A DNA stretch of 64,000 bases, taken from assembly GCF_945859705.1 (NCBI RefSeq), contig NC_079135.1:38613679-38677678 (forward strand). Direction: 5' to 3'. Under the pieces are notes generated by a model. It saw nothing but the letters and a program-made list of their open reading frames with translations. It was not told where the DNA came from and ran no database searches. Of the stretch, positions 23,688 through 36,700 are shown piece after piece; position 1 is the stretch's first letter, and each line of letters starts with the position of its first letter. The stretch comes from Episyrphus balteatus (Eukaryota > Arthropoda > Insecta > Diptera > Syrphidae). The translations under genes and the position numbers were made by a program.

Positions 23688-24017
23688 AAGTCCAAAACTT
23701 ATAGAAAATACATTTTTGTGCTCTGTGAGTCGATATCCTTCGCATACAATTCAATTGGAGTTGAAAAATTCATTTTTGAAGAAAATGACATTTCAAAATC
23801 TTTAAATCGTCATATCTCGTTAACCGAGCATCTAAACAGGTCAAAACTGTGAGTGCTCTGTGAGTCGATATCCTTCGCATACAATTCAATTGGAGTTGAA
23901 AAATTCATTTTTGAAGAAAATGACATTTCAAAATCTTCAAATCGTCATATCTCGTTAACCGAGCGTCTAAACAGGTCAAAACTTGCAAAATTCAAAATTC
24001 TCTAAAAACAAAACTAC
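23688..24017. repeat. Two monomers fused by a 60-bp deletion
   Basis: The monomer starting at 23688 breaks after 'ggtcaaaact' (about 23848) and continues as 'gtgagtgctctgtgagtcg', inside the next unit. The pair is 330 bp instead of 390. The gtgag at the junction duplicates the gtgag a few bases downstream, suggesting slippage or templated repair. A gagcAtct change sits just upstream. Confidence 0.85.
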
Positions 24018-25577
24018 AAGTCCAAAACTTATAGAAAATACATTTTTGTGCTCTGTGAGTCGATATCCTTCGCATACAATTCAATTGGAGTTGAAAAATT
24101 CATTTTTGAAGAAAATGACATTTCAAAATCTTTAAATCGTCATATCTCGTTAACCGAGCGTCTAAACAGGTCAAAACTTGCAAAATTCAAAATTCTCTAA
24201 AAACAAAACTACAAGTCCAAAACTTATAGAAAATACATTTTTGTGCTCTGTGAGTCGATATCCTTCGCATACAATTCAATTGGAGTTGAAAAATTCATTT
24301 TTGAAGAAAATGACATTTCAAAATCTTTAAATCGTCATATCTCGTTAACCGAGCGTCTAAACAGGTCAAAACTTGCAAAATTCAAAATTCTCTAAAAACA
24401 AAACTACCAGTCCAAAACTTATAGAAAATACATTTTTGTGCTCTGTGAGTCGATATCCTTCGCATACAATTCAATTGGAGTTGAAAAATTCATTTTTGAA
24501 GAAAATGACATTTCAAAATCTTCAAATCGTCATATCTCGTTAACCGAGCGTCTAAACAGGTCAAAACTTGCAAAATTCAAAATTCTCTAAAAACAAAACT
24601 ACAAGTCCAAAACTTATAGAAAATACATTTTTGTGCTCTGTGAGTCGATATCCTTCGCATACAATTCAATTGGAGTTGAAAAATTCATTTTTGAAGAAAA
24701 TGACATTTCAAAATCTTTAAATCGTCATATCTCGTTAACCGAGCGTCTAAACAGGTCAAAACTTGCAAAATTCAAAATTCTCTAAAAACAAAACTACAAG
24801 TCCAAAACTTATAGAAAATACATTTTTGTGCTCTGTGAGTCGATATCCTTCGCATACAATTCAATTGGAGTTGAAAAATTCATTTTTGAAGAAAATGACA
24901 TTTCAAAATCTTTAAATCGTCATATCTCGTTAACCGAGCGTCTAAACAGGTCAAAACTTGCAAAATTCAAAATTCTCTAAAAACAAAACTACAAGTCCAA
25001 AACTTATAGAAAATACATTTTTGTGCTCTGTGAGTCGATATCCTTCGCATACAATTCAATTGGAGTTGAAAAATTCATTTTTGAAGAAAATGACATTTCA
25101 AAATCTTTAAATCGTCATATCTCGTTAACCGAGCGTCTAAACAGGTCAAAACTTGCAAAATTCAAAATTCTCTAAAAACAAAACTACAAGTCCAAAACTT
25201 ATAGAAAATACATTTTTGTGATCTGTGAGTCGATATCCTTCGCATACAATTCAATTGGAGTTGAAAAATTCATTTTTGAAGAAAATGACATTTCAAAATC
25301 TTCAAATCGTCATATCTCGTTAACCGAGCGTCTAAACAGGTCAAAACTTGCAAAATTCAAAATTCTCTAAAAACAAAACTACAAGTCCAAAACTTATAGA
25401 AAATACATTTTTGTGATCTGTGAGTCGATATCCTTCGCATTCAATTCAATTGGAGTTGAAAAATTCATTTTTGAAGAAAATGACATTTCAAAATCTTCAA
25501 ATCGTCATATCTCGTTAACCGAGCGTCTAAACAGGTCAAAACTTGCAAAATTCAAAATTCTCTAAAAACAAAACTAC

Positions 25578-26552
25578 AAGTCCAAAACTTATAGAAAATA
25601 CATTTTTGTGCTCTGTGAGTCGATATCCTTCGCATACAATTCAATTGGAGTTGAAAAATTCATTTTTGAAGAAAATGACATTTCAAAATCTTTAAATCGT
25701 CATATCTCGTTAACCGAGCGTCTAAACAGGTCAAAACTTGCAAAATTCAAAATTCTCTAAAAACAAAACTACAAGTCCAAAACTTATAGAAAATACATTT
25801 TTGTGATCTGTGAGTCGATATCCTTCGCATACAATTCAATTGGAGTTGAAAAATTCATTTTTGAAGAAAATGACATTTCAAAATCTTCAAATCGTCATAT
25901 CTCGTTAACCGAGCGTCTAAACAGGTCAAAACTTGCAAAATTCAAAATTCTCTAAAAACAAAACTACAAGTCCAAAACTTATAGAAAATACATTTTTGTG
26001 CTCTGTGAGTCGATATCCTTCGCATACAATTCAATTGGAGTTGAAAAATTCATTTTTGAAGAAAATGACATTTCAAAATCTTTAAATCGTCATATCTCGT
26101 TAACCGAACGTCTAAACAGGTCAAAACTTGCAAAATTCAAAATTCTCTAAAAACAAAACTACAAGTCCAAAACTTATAGAAAATACATTTTTGTGATCTG
26201 TGAGTCGATATCCTTCGCATACAATTCAATTGGAGTTGAAAAATTCATTTTTGAAGAAAATGACATTTCAAAATCTTCAAATCGTCATATCTCGTTAACC
26301 GAGCGTCTAAACAGGTCAAAACTTGCAAAATTCAAAATTCTCTAAAAACAAAACTACAAGTCCAAAACTTATAGAAAATACATTTTTGTGCTCTGTGAGT
26401 CGATATCCTTCGCATACAATTCAATTGGAGTTGAAAAATTCATTTTTGAAGAAAATGACATTTCAAAATCTTTAAATCGTCATATCTCGTTAACCGAGCG
26501 TCTAAACAGGTCAAAACTTGCAAAATTCAAAATTCTCTAAAAACAAAACTAC
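25578..26552. repeat. 390-bp dimeric repeat
   Basis: Strict alternation of a gtgC/tttaaat monomer (25578, 25968, 26358) with a gtgA/ttcaaat monomer (25773, 26163). A second alternating stretch runs from about 27918 to 28892 (gtgA/ttcaaat at 27918, 28308, 28698; gtgC at 28113, 28503). The dimer is the local HOR unit here. Confidence 0.8.
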
Positions 26553-26747
26553 AAGTCCAAAACTTATAGAAAATACATTTTTGTGATCTGTGAGTCGATA
26601 TCCTTCGCATACAATTCAATTGGAGTTGAAAAATTCATTTTTGAAGAAAATGACATTTCAAAATCTTTAAATCGTCATATCTCGTTAACCGAGCGTCTAA
26701 ACAGGTCAAAACTTGCAGAATTCAAAATTCTCTAAAAACAAAACTAC

Positions 26748-26942
26748 ATGTCCAAAACTTATAGAAAATACATTTTTTTGCTCTGTGAGTCGATATCCTT
26801 CGCATACAATTCAATTGGAGTTAAAAAATTCATTTTTGAAGAAAATGACATTTCAAAATCTTTAAATCGTCATATCTCGTTAACCGAGCGTCTAAACAGG
26901 TCAAAACTTGCAAAATTCAAAATTCTCTAAAAACAAAACTAC
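26748..26942. repeat. 'ttttttgc' monomer type, first of six
   Basis: Monomer with acattttttTgctc (G to T before gctc) and gagttAaaaaatt (G to A). Both changes recur together at 29283, 30258, 30843 (here with an aag start), 31233 and 32793, and nowhere else in the window; 30648 has only the second change. Spacing is 13, 5, 3, 2 and 8 monomers. The linked pair marks descent from one founder monomer. Confidence 0.8.
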
Positions 26943-29087
26943 AAGTCCAAAACTTATAGAAAATACATTTTTGTGATCTGTGAGTCGATATCCTTCGCAT
27001 ACAATTCAATTGGAGTTGAAAAATTCATTTTTGAAGAAAATGACATTTCAAAATCTTTAAATCGTCATATCTCGTTAACCGAGCGTCTAAACAGGTCAAA
27101 ACTTGCAAAATTCAAAATTCTCTAAAAACAAAACTACAAGTCCAAAACTTATAGAAAATACATTTTTGTGATCTGTGAGTCGATATCCTTCGCATACAAT
27201 TCAATTGGAGTTGAAAAATTCATTTTTGAAGAAAATGACATTTCAAAATCTTTAAATCGTCATATCTCGTTAACCGAGCGTCTAAACAGGTCAAAACTTG
27301 CAAAATTCAAAATTCTCTAAAAACAAAACTACAAGTCCAAAACTTATAGAAAATACATTTTTGTGATCTGTGAGTCGATATCCTTCGCATACAATTCAAT
27401 TGGAGTTGAAAAATTCATTTTTGAAGAAAATGACATTTCAAAATCTTCAAATCGTCATATCTCGTTAACCGAGCGTCTAAACAGGTCAAAACTTGCAAAA
27501 TTCAAAATTCTCTAAAAACAAAACTACAAGTCCAAAACTTATAGAAAATACATTTTTGTGCTCTGTGAGTCGATATCCTTCGCATACAATTCAATTGGAG
27601 TTGAAAAATTCATTTTTGAAGAAAATGACATTTCAAAATCTTTAAATCGTCATATCTCGTTAACCGAGCGTCTAAACAGGTCAAAACTTGCAAAATTCAA
27701 AATTCTCTAAAAACAAAACTACAAGTCCAAAACTTATAGAAAATACATTTTTGTGATCTGTGAGTCGATATCCTTCGCATACAATTCAATTGGAGTTGAA
27801 AAATTCATTTTTGAAGAAAATGACATTTCAAAATCTTTAAATCGTCATATCTCGTTAACCGAGCGTCTAAACAGGTCAAAACTTGCAAAATTCAAAATTC
27901 TCTAAAAACAAAACTACAAGTCCAAAACTTATAGAAAATACATTTTTGTGATCTGTGAGTCGATATCCTTCGCATACAATTCAATTGGAGTTGAAAAATT
28001 CATTTTTGAAGAAAATGACATTTCAAAATCTTCAAATCGTCATATCTCGTTAACCGAGCGTCTAAACAGGTCAAAACTTGCAAAATTCAAAATTCTCTAA
28101 AAACAAAACTACAAGTCCAAAACTTATAGAAAATACATTTTTGTGCTCTGTGAGTCGATATCCTTCGCATACAATTCAATTGGAGTTGAAAAATTCATTT
28201 TTGAAGAAAATGACATTTCAAAATCTTTAAATCGTCATATCTCGTTAACCGAGCGTCTAAACAGGTCCAAACTTGCAAAATTCAAAATTCTCTAAAAACA
28301 AAACTACAAGTCCAAAACTTATAGAAAATACATTTTTGTGATCTGTGAGTCGATATCCTTCGCATACAATTCAATTGGAGTTGAAAAATTCATTTTTGAA
28401 GAAAATGACATTTCAAAATCTTCAAATCGTCATATCTCGTTAACCGAGCGTCTAAACAGGTCAAAACTTGCAAAATTCAAAATTCTCTAAAAACAAAACT
28501 ACAAGTCCAAAACTTATAGAAAATACATTTTTGTGCTCTGTGAGTCGATATCCTTCGCATACAATTCAATTTGAGTTGAAAAATTCATTTTTGAAGAAAA
28601 TGACATTTCAAAATCTTTAAATCGTCATATCTCGTTAACCGAGCGTCTAAACAGGTCAAAACTTGCAAAATTCAAAATTCTCTAAAAACAAAACTACAAG
28701 TCCAAAACTTATAGAAAATACATTTTTGTGATCTGTGAGTCGATATCCTTCGCATACAATTCAATTGGAGTTGAAAAATTCATTTTTGAAGAAAATGACA
28801 TTTCAAAATCTTCAAATCGTCATATCTCGTTAACCGAGCGTCTAAACAGGTCAAAACTTGCAAAATTCAAAATTCTCTAAAAACAAAACTACAAGTCCAA
28901 AACTTATAGAAAATACATTTTTGTGCTCTGTGAGTCGATATCCTTCGCATACAATTCAATTGGAGTTGAAAAATTCATTTTTGAAGAAAATGACATTTCA
29001 AAATCTTCAAATCGTCATATCTCGTTAACCGAGCGTCTAAACAGGTCAAAACTTGCAAAATTCAAAATTCTCTAAAAACAAAACTAC

Positions 29088-32000
29088 AAGTCCAAAACTT
29101 ATAGAAAATACATTTTTGTGATCTGTGAGTCGATATCCTTCGCATACAATTCAATTGGAGTTGAAAAATTCATTTTTGAAGAAAATGACATTTCAAAATC
29201 TTTAAATCGTCATATCTCGTTAACCGAGCGTCTAAACAGGTCAAAACTTGCAAAATTCAAAATTCTCTAAAAACAAAACTACATGTCCAAAACTTATAGA
29301 AAATACATTTTTTTGCTCTGTGAGTCGATATCCTTCGCATACAATTCAATTGGAGTTAAAAAATTCATTTTTGAAGAAAATGACATTTCAAAATCTTTAA
29401 ATCGTCATATCTCGTTAACCGAGCGTCTAAACAGGTCAAAACTTGCAAAATTCAAAATTCTCTAAAAACAAAACTACAAGTCCAAAACTTATAGAAAATA
29501 CATTTTTGTGATCTGTGAGTCGATATCCTTCGCATACAATTCAATTGGAGTTGAAAAATTCATTTTTGAAGAAAATGACATTTCAAAATCTTTAAATCGT
29601 CATATCTCGTTAACCGAGCGTCTAAACAGGTCAAAACTTGCAAAATTCAAAATTCTCTAAAAACAAAACTACAAGTCCAAAACTTATAGAAAATACATTT
29701 TTGTGATCTGTGAGTCGATATCCTTCGCATACAATTCAATTGGAGTTGAAAAATTCATTTTTGAAGAAAATGACATTTCAAAATCTTTAAATCGTCATAT
29801 CTCGTTAACCGAGCGTCTAAACAGGTCAAAACTTGCAAAATTCAAAATTCTCTAAAAACAAAACTACAAGTCCAAAACTTATAGAAAATACATTTTTGTG
29901 CTCTGTGAGTCGATATCCTTCGCATACAATTCAATTGGAGTTGAAAAATTCATTTTTGAAGAAAATGACATTTCAAAATCTTTAAATCGTCATATCTCGT
30001 TAACCGAGCGTCTAAACAGGTCAAAACTTGCAAAATTCAAAATTCTCTAAAAACAAAACTACAAGTCCAAAACTTATAGAAAATACATTTTTGTGATCTG
30101 TGAGTCGATATCCTTCGCATACAATTCAATTGGAGTTGAAAAATTCATTTTTGAAGAAAATGACATTTCAAAATCTTTAAATCGTCATATCTCGTTAACC
30201 GAGCGTCTAAACAGGTCAAAACTTGCAAAATTCAAAATTCTCTAAAAACAAAACTACATGTCCAAAACTTATAGAAAATACATTTTTTTGCTCTGTGAGT
30301 CGATATCCTTCGCATACAATTCAATTGGAGTTAAAAAATTCATTTTTGAAGAAAATGACATTTCAAAATCTTTAAATCGTCATATCTCGTTAACCGAGCG
30401 TCTAAACAGGTCAAAACTTGCAAAATTCAAAATTCTCTAAAAACAAAACTACAAGTCCAAAACTTATAGAAAATACATTTTTGTGATCTGTGAGTCGATA
30501 TCCTTCGCATACAATTCAATTGGAGTTGAAAAATTCATTTTTGAAGAAAATGACATTTCAAAATCTTTAAATCGTCATATCTCGTTAACCGAGCGTCTAA
30601 ACAGGTCAAAACTTGCAAAATTCAAAATTCTCTAAAAACAAAACTACATGTCCAAAACTTATAGAAAATACATTTTTGTGCTCTGTGAGTCGATATCCTT
30701 CGCATACAATTCAATTGGAGTTAAAAAATTCATTTTTGAAGAAAATGACATTTCAAAATCTTTAAATCGTCATATCTCGTTAACCGAGCGTCTAAACAGG
30801 TCAAAACTTGCAAAATTCAAAATTCTCTAAAAACAAAACTACAAGTCCAAAACTTATAGAAAATACATTTTTTTGCTCTGTGAGTCGATATCCTTCGCAT
30901 ACAATTCAATTGGAGTTAAAAAATTCATTTTTGAAGAAAATGACATTTCAAAATCTTTAAATCGTCATATCTCGTTAACCGAGCGTCTAAACAGGTCAAA
31001 ACTTGCAAAATTCAAAATTCTCTAAAAACAAAACTACAAGTCCAAAACTTATAGAAAATACATTTTTGTGATCTGTGAGTCGATATCCTTCGCATACAAT
31101 TCAATTGGAGTTGAAAAATTCATTTTTGAAGAAAATGACATTTCAAAATCTTTAAATCGTCATATCTCGTTAACCGAGCGTCTAAACAGGTCAAAACTTG
31201 CAAAATTCAAAATTCTCTAAAAACAAAACTACATGTCCAAAACTTATAGAAAATACATTTTTTTGCTCTGTGAGTCGATATCCTTCGCATACAATTCAAT
31301 TGGAGTTAAAAAATTCATTTTTGAAGAAAATGACATTTCAAAATCTTTAAATCGTCATATCTCGTTAACCGAGCGTCTAAACAGGTCAAAACTTGCAAAA
31401 TTCAAAATTCTCTAAAAACAAAACTACATGTCCAAAACTTATAGAAAATACATTTTTGTGATCTGTGAGTCGATATCCTTCGCATACAATTCAATTGGAG
31501 TTGAAAAATTCATTTTTGAAGAAAATGACATTTCAAAATCTTTAAATCGTCATATCTCGTTAACCGAGCGTCTAAACAGGTCAAAACTTGCAAAATTCAA
31601 AATTCTCTAAAAACAAAACTACAAGTCCAAAACTTATAGAAAATACATTTTTGTGATCTGTGAGTCGATATCCTTCGCATACAATTCAATTGGAGTTGAA
31701 AAATTCATTTTTGAAGAAAATGACATTTCAAAATCTTTAAATCGTCATATCTCGTTAACCGAGCGTCTAAACAGGTCAAAACTTGCAAAATTCAAAATTC
31801 TCTAAAAACAAAACTACAAGTCCAAAACTTATAGAAAATACATTTTTGTGCTCTGTGAGTCGATATCCTTCGCATACAATTCAATTGGAGTTGAAAAATT
31901 CATTTTTGAAGAAAATGACATTTCAAAATCTTTAAATCGTCATATCTCGTTAACCGAGCGTCTAAACAGGTCAAAACTTGCAAAATTCAAAATTCTCTAA

Positions 32001-32987
32001 AAACAAAACTACAAGTCCAAAACTTATAGAAAATACATTTTTGTGATCTGTGAGTCGATATCCTTCGCATACAATTCAATTGGAGTTGAAAAATTCATTT
32101 TTGAAGAAAATGACATTTCAAAATCTTTAAATCGTCATATCTCGTTAACCGAGCGTCTAAACAGGTCAAAACTTGCAAAATTCAAAATTCTCTAAAAACA
32201 AAACTACAAGTCCAAAACTTATAGAAAATACATTTTTGTGATCTGTGAGTCGATATCCTTCGCATACAATTCAATTGGAGTTGAAAAATTCATTTTTGAA
32301 GAAAATGACATTTCAAAATCTTCAAATCGTCATATCTCGTTAACCGAGCGTCTAAACAGGTCAAAACTTGCAAAATTCAAAATTCTCTAAAAACAAAACT
32401 ACAAGTCCAAAACTTATAGAAAATACATTTTTGTGCTCTGTGAGTCGATATCCTTCGCATACAATTCAATTGGAGTTGAAAAATTCATTTTTGAAGAAAA
32501 TGACATTTCAAAATCTTTAAATCGTCATATCTCGTTAACCGAGCGTCTAAACAGGTCAAAACTTGCAAAATTCAAAATTCTCTAAAAACAAAACTACAAG
32601 TCCAAAACTTATAGAAAATACATTTTTGTGATCTGTGAGTCGATATCCTTCGCATACAATTCAATTGGAGTTGAAAAATTCATTTTTGAAGAAAATGACA
32701 TTTCAAAATCTTTAAATCGTCATATCTCGTTAACCGAGCGTCTAAACAGGTCAAAACTTGCAAAATTCAAAATTCTCTAAAAACAAAACTACATGTCCAA
32801 AACTTATAGAAAATACATTTTTTTGCTCTGTGAGTCGATATCCTTCGCATACAATTCAATTGGAGTTAAAAAATTCATTTTTGAAGAAAATGACATTTCA
32901 AAATCTTTAAATCGTCATATCTCGTTAACCGAGCGTCTAAACAGGTCAAAACTTGCAAAATTCAAAATACTCTAAAAACAAAACTAC
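29088..32987. repeat. Local HOR region built on ttttttgc monomers
   Basis: Founder-type monomers at 29283, 30258 and 31233 are each 975 bp apart (5 monomers) with gtgA units between, then 1,560 bp to 32793. The quartet 26553-27332 (gtgA, ttttttgc, gtgA, gtgA) recurs at 29088-29867, 2,535 bp or 13 monomers later. Pentamer contents differ, so exchange has scrambled them. Confidence 0.65.
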
Positions 32988-33767
32988 AAGTCCAAAACTT
33001 ATAGAAAATACATTTTTGTGATCTGTGAGTCGATATCCTTCGCATACAATTCAATTGGAGTTGAAAAATTCATTTTTGAAGAAAATGACATTTCAAAATC
33101 TTTAAATCGTCATATCTCGTTAACCGAGCGTCTAAACAGGTCAAAACTTGCAAAATTCAAAATTCTCTAAAAACAAAACTACAAGTCCAAAACTTATAGA
33201 AAATACATTTTTGTGATCTGTGAGTCGATATCCTTCGCATACAATTCAATTGGAGTTGAAAAATTCATTTTTGAAGAAAATGACATTTCAAAATCTTTAA
33301 ATCGTCATATCTCGTTAACCGAGCGTCTAAACAGGTCAAAACTTGCAAAATTCAAAATTCTCTAAAAACAAAACTACAAGTCCAAAACTTATAGAAAATA
33401 CATTTTTGTGATCTGTGAGTCGATATCCTTCGCATACAATTCAATTGGAGTTGAAAAATTCATTTTTGAAGAAAATGACATTTCAAAATCTTTAAATCGT
33501 CATATCTCGTTAACCGAGCGTCTAAACAGGTCAAAACTTGCAAAATTCAAAATTCTCTAAAAACAAAACTACATGTCCAAAACTTATAGAAAATACATTT
33601 TTGTGATCTGTGAGTCGATATCCTTCGCATACAATTCAATTGGAGTTGAAAAATTCATTTTTGAAGAAAATGACATTTCAAAATCTTTAAATCGTCATAT
33701 CTCGTTAACCGAGCGTCTAAACAGGTCAAAACTTGCAAAATTCAAAATTCTCTAAAAACAAAACTAC

Positions 33768-36700
33768 AAGTCCAAAACTTATAGAAAATACATTTTTGTG
33801 ATCTGTGAGTCGATATCCTTCGCATACAATTCAATTGGAGTTGAAAAATTTATTTTTGAAGAAAATGACATTTCAAAATCTTTAAATCGTCATATCTCGT
33901 TAACCGAGCGTCTAAACAGGTCAAAACTTGCAAAATTCAAAATTCTCTAAAAACAAAACTACAAGTCCAAAACTTATAGAAAATAAATTTTTGTGATCTG
34001 TGAGTCGATATCCTTCGCATACAATTCAATTGGAGTTGAAAAATTCATTTTTGAAGAAAATGACATTTCAAAATCTTTAAATCGTCATATCTCGTTAACC
34101 GAGCGTCTAAACAGGTCAAAACTTGCAAAATTCAAAATTCTCTAAAAACAAAACTACAAGTCCAAAACTTATAGAAAATACATTTTTGTGATCTGTGAGT
34201 CGATATCCTTCGCATACAATTCAATTGGAGTTGAAAAATTCATTTTTGAAGAAAATGACATTTCAAAATCTTTAAATCGTCATATCTCGTTAACCGAGCG
34301 TCTAAACAGGTCAAAACTTGCAAAATTCAAAATTCTCTAAAAACAAAACTACAAGTCCAAAACTTATAGAAAATACATTTTTGTGATCTGTGAGTCGATA
34401 TCCTTCGCATACAATTCAATTGGAGTTGAAAAATTCATTTTTGAAGAAAATGACATTTCAAAATCTTTAAATCGTCATATCTCGTTAACCGAGCGTCTAA
34501 ACAGGTCAAAACTTGCAAAATTCAAAATTCTCTAAAAACAAAACTACAAGTCCAAAACTTATAGAAAATACATTTTTGTGATCTGTGAGTCGATATCCTT
34601 CGCATACAATTCAATTGGAGTTGAAAAATTCATTTTTGAAGAAAATGACATTTCAAAATCTTTAAATCGTCATATCTCGTTAACCGAGCGTCTAAACAGG
34701 TCAAAACTTGCAAAATTCAAAATTCTCTAAAAACAAAACTACAAGTCCAAAACTTATAGAAAATACATTTTTGTGATCTGTGAGTCGATATCCTTCGCAT
34801 ACAATTCAATTGGAGTTGAAAAATTCATTTTTGAAGAAAATGACATTTCAAAATCTTTAAATCGTCATATCTCGTTAACCGAGCGTCTAAACAGGTCAAA
34901 ACTTGCAAAATTCAAAATTCTCTAAAAACAAAACTACAAGTCCAAAACTTATAGAAAATACATTTTTGTGATCTGTGAGTCGATATCCTTCGCATACAAT
35001 TCAATTGGAGTTGAAAAATTCATTTTTGAAGAAAATGACATTTCAAAATCTTTAAATCGTCATATCTCGTTAACCGAGCGTCTAAACAGGTCAAAACTTG
35101 CAAAATTCAAAATTCTCTAAAAACAAAACTACAAGTCCAAAACTTATAGAAAATACATTTTTGTGATCTGTGAGTCGATATCCTTCGCATACAATTCAAT
35201 TGGAGTTGAAAAATTCATTTTTGAAGAAAATGACATTTCAAAATCTTTAAATCGTCATATCTCGTTAACCGAGCGTCTAAACAGGTCAAAACTTGCAAAA
35301 TTCAAAATTCTCTAAAAACAAAACTACAAGTCCAAAACTTATAGAAAATACATTTTTGTGATCTGTGAGTCGATATCCTTCGCATACAATTCAATTGGAG
35401 TTGAAAAATTCATTTTTGAAGAAAATGACATTTCAAAATCTTTAAATCGTCATATCTCGTTAACCGAGCGCTAAACAGGTCAAAACTTGCAAAATTCAAA
35501 ATTCTCTAAAAACAAAACTACAAGTCCAAAACTTATAGAAAATACATTTTTGTGATCTGTGAGTCGATATCCTTCGCATACAATTCAATTGGAGTTGAAA
35601 AATTCATTTTTGAAGAAAATGACATTTCAAAATCTTTAAATCGTCATATCTCGTTAACCGAGCGTCTAAACAGGTCAAAACTTGCAAAATTCAAAATTCT
35701 CTAAAAACAAAACTACAAGTCCAAAACTTATAGAAAATACATTTTTGTGATCTGTGAGTCGATATCCTTCGCATACAATTCAATTGGAGTTGAAAAATTC
35801 ATTTTTGAAGAAAATGACATTTCAAAATCTTTAAATCGTCATATCTCGTTAACCGAGCGTCTAAACAGGTCAAAACTTGCAAAATTCAAAATTCTCTAAA
35901 AACAAAACTACAAGTCCAAAACTTATAGAAAATACATTTTTGTGATCTGTGAGTCGATATCCTTCGCATACAATTCAATTGGAGTTGAAAAATTCATTTT
36001 TGAAGAAAATGACATTTCAAAATCTTTAAATCGTCATATCTCGTTAACCGAGCGTCTAAACAGGTCAAAACTTGCAAAATTCAAAATTCTCTAAAAACAA
36101 AACTACAAGTCCAAAACTTATAGAAAATACATTTTTGTGATCTGTGAGTCGATATCCTTCGCATACAATTCAATTGGAGTTGAAAAATTCATTTTTGAAG
36201 AAAATGACATTTCAAAATCTTTAAATCGTCATATCTCGTTAACCGAGCGTCTAAACAGGTCAAAACTTGCAAAATTCAAAATTCTCTAAAAACAAAACTA
36301 CAAGTCCAAAACTTATAGAAAATAAATTTTTGTGATCTGTGAGTCGATATCCTTCGCATACAATTCAATTGGAGTTGAAAAATTCATTTTTGAAGAAAAT
36401 GACATTTCAAAATCTTTAAATCGTCATATCTCGTTAACCGAGCGTCTAAACAGGTCAAAACTTGCAAAATTCAAAATTCTCTAAAAACAAAACTACAAGT
36501 CCAAAACTTATAGAAAATACATTTTTGTGATCTGTGAGTCGATATCCTTCGCATACAATTCAATTGGAGTTGAAAAATTCATTTTTGAAGAAAATGACAT
36601 TTCAAAATCTTTAAATCGTCATATCTCGTTAACCGAGCGTCTAAACAGGTCAAAACTTGCAAAATTCAAAATTCTCTAAAAACAAAACTACAAGTCCAAA

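Larger units (their letters stand above)
24018..33767. repeat. 50-monomer region of mixed gtgC/gtgA monomers
   Basis: All units are 195 bp; I see no length variant. The region starts with a run of gtgC 'aag' units (24018-25187; 24408 has ctacCag), then gtgA units with ttcaaat alternating with gtgC units with tttaaat. The 194-bp and taataat/taataac types are absent, so it is a separate HOR lineage from the left region. The sub-blocks are given separately. Confidence 0.85.
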
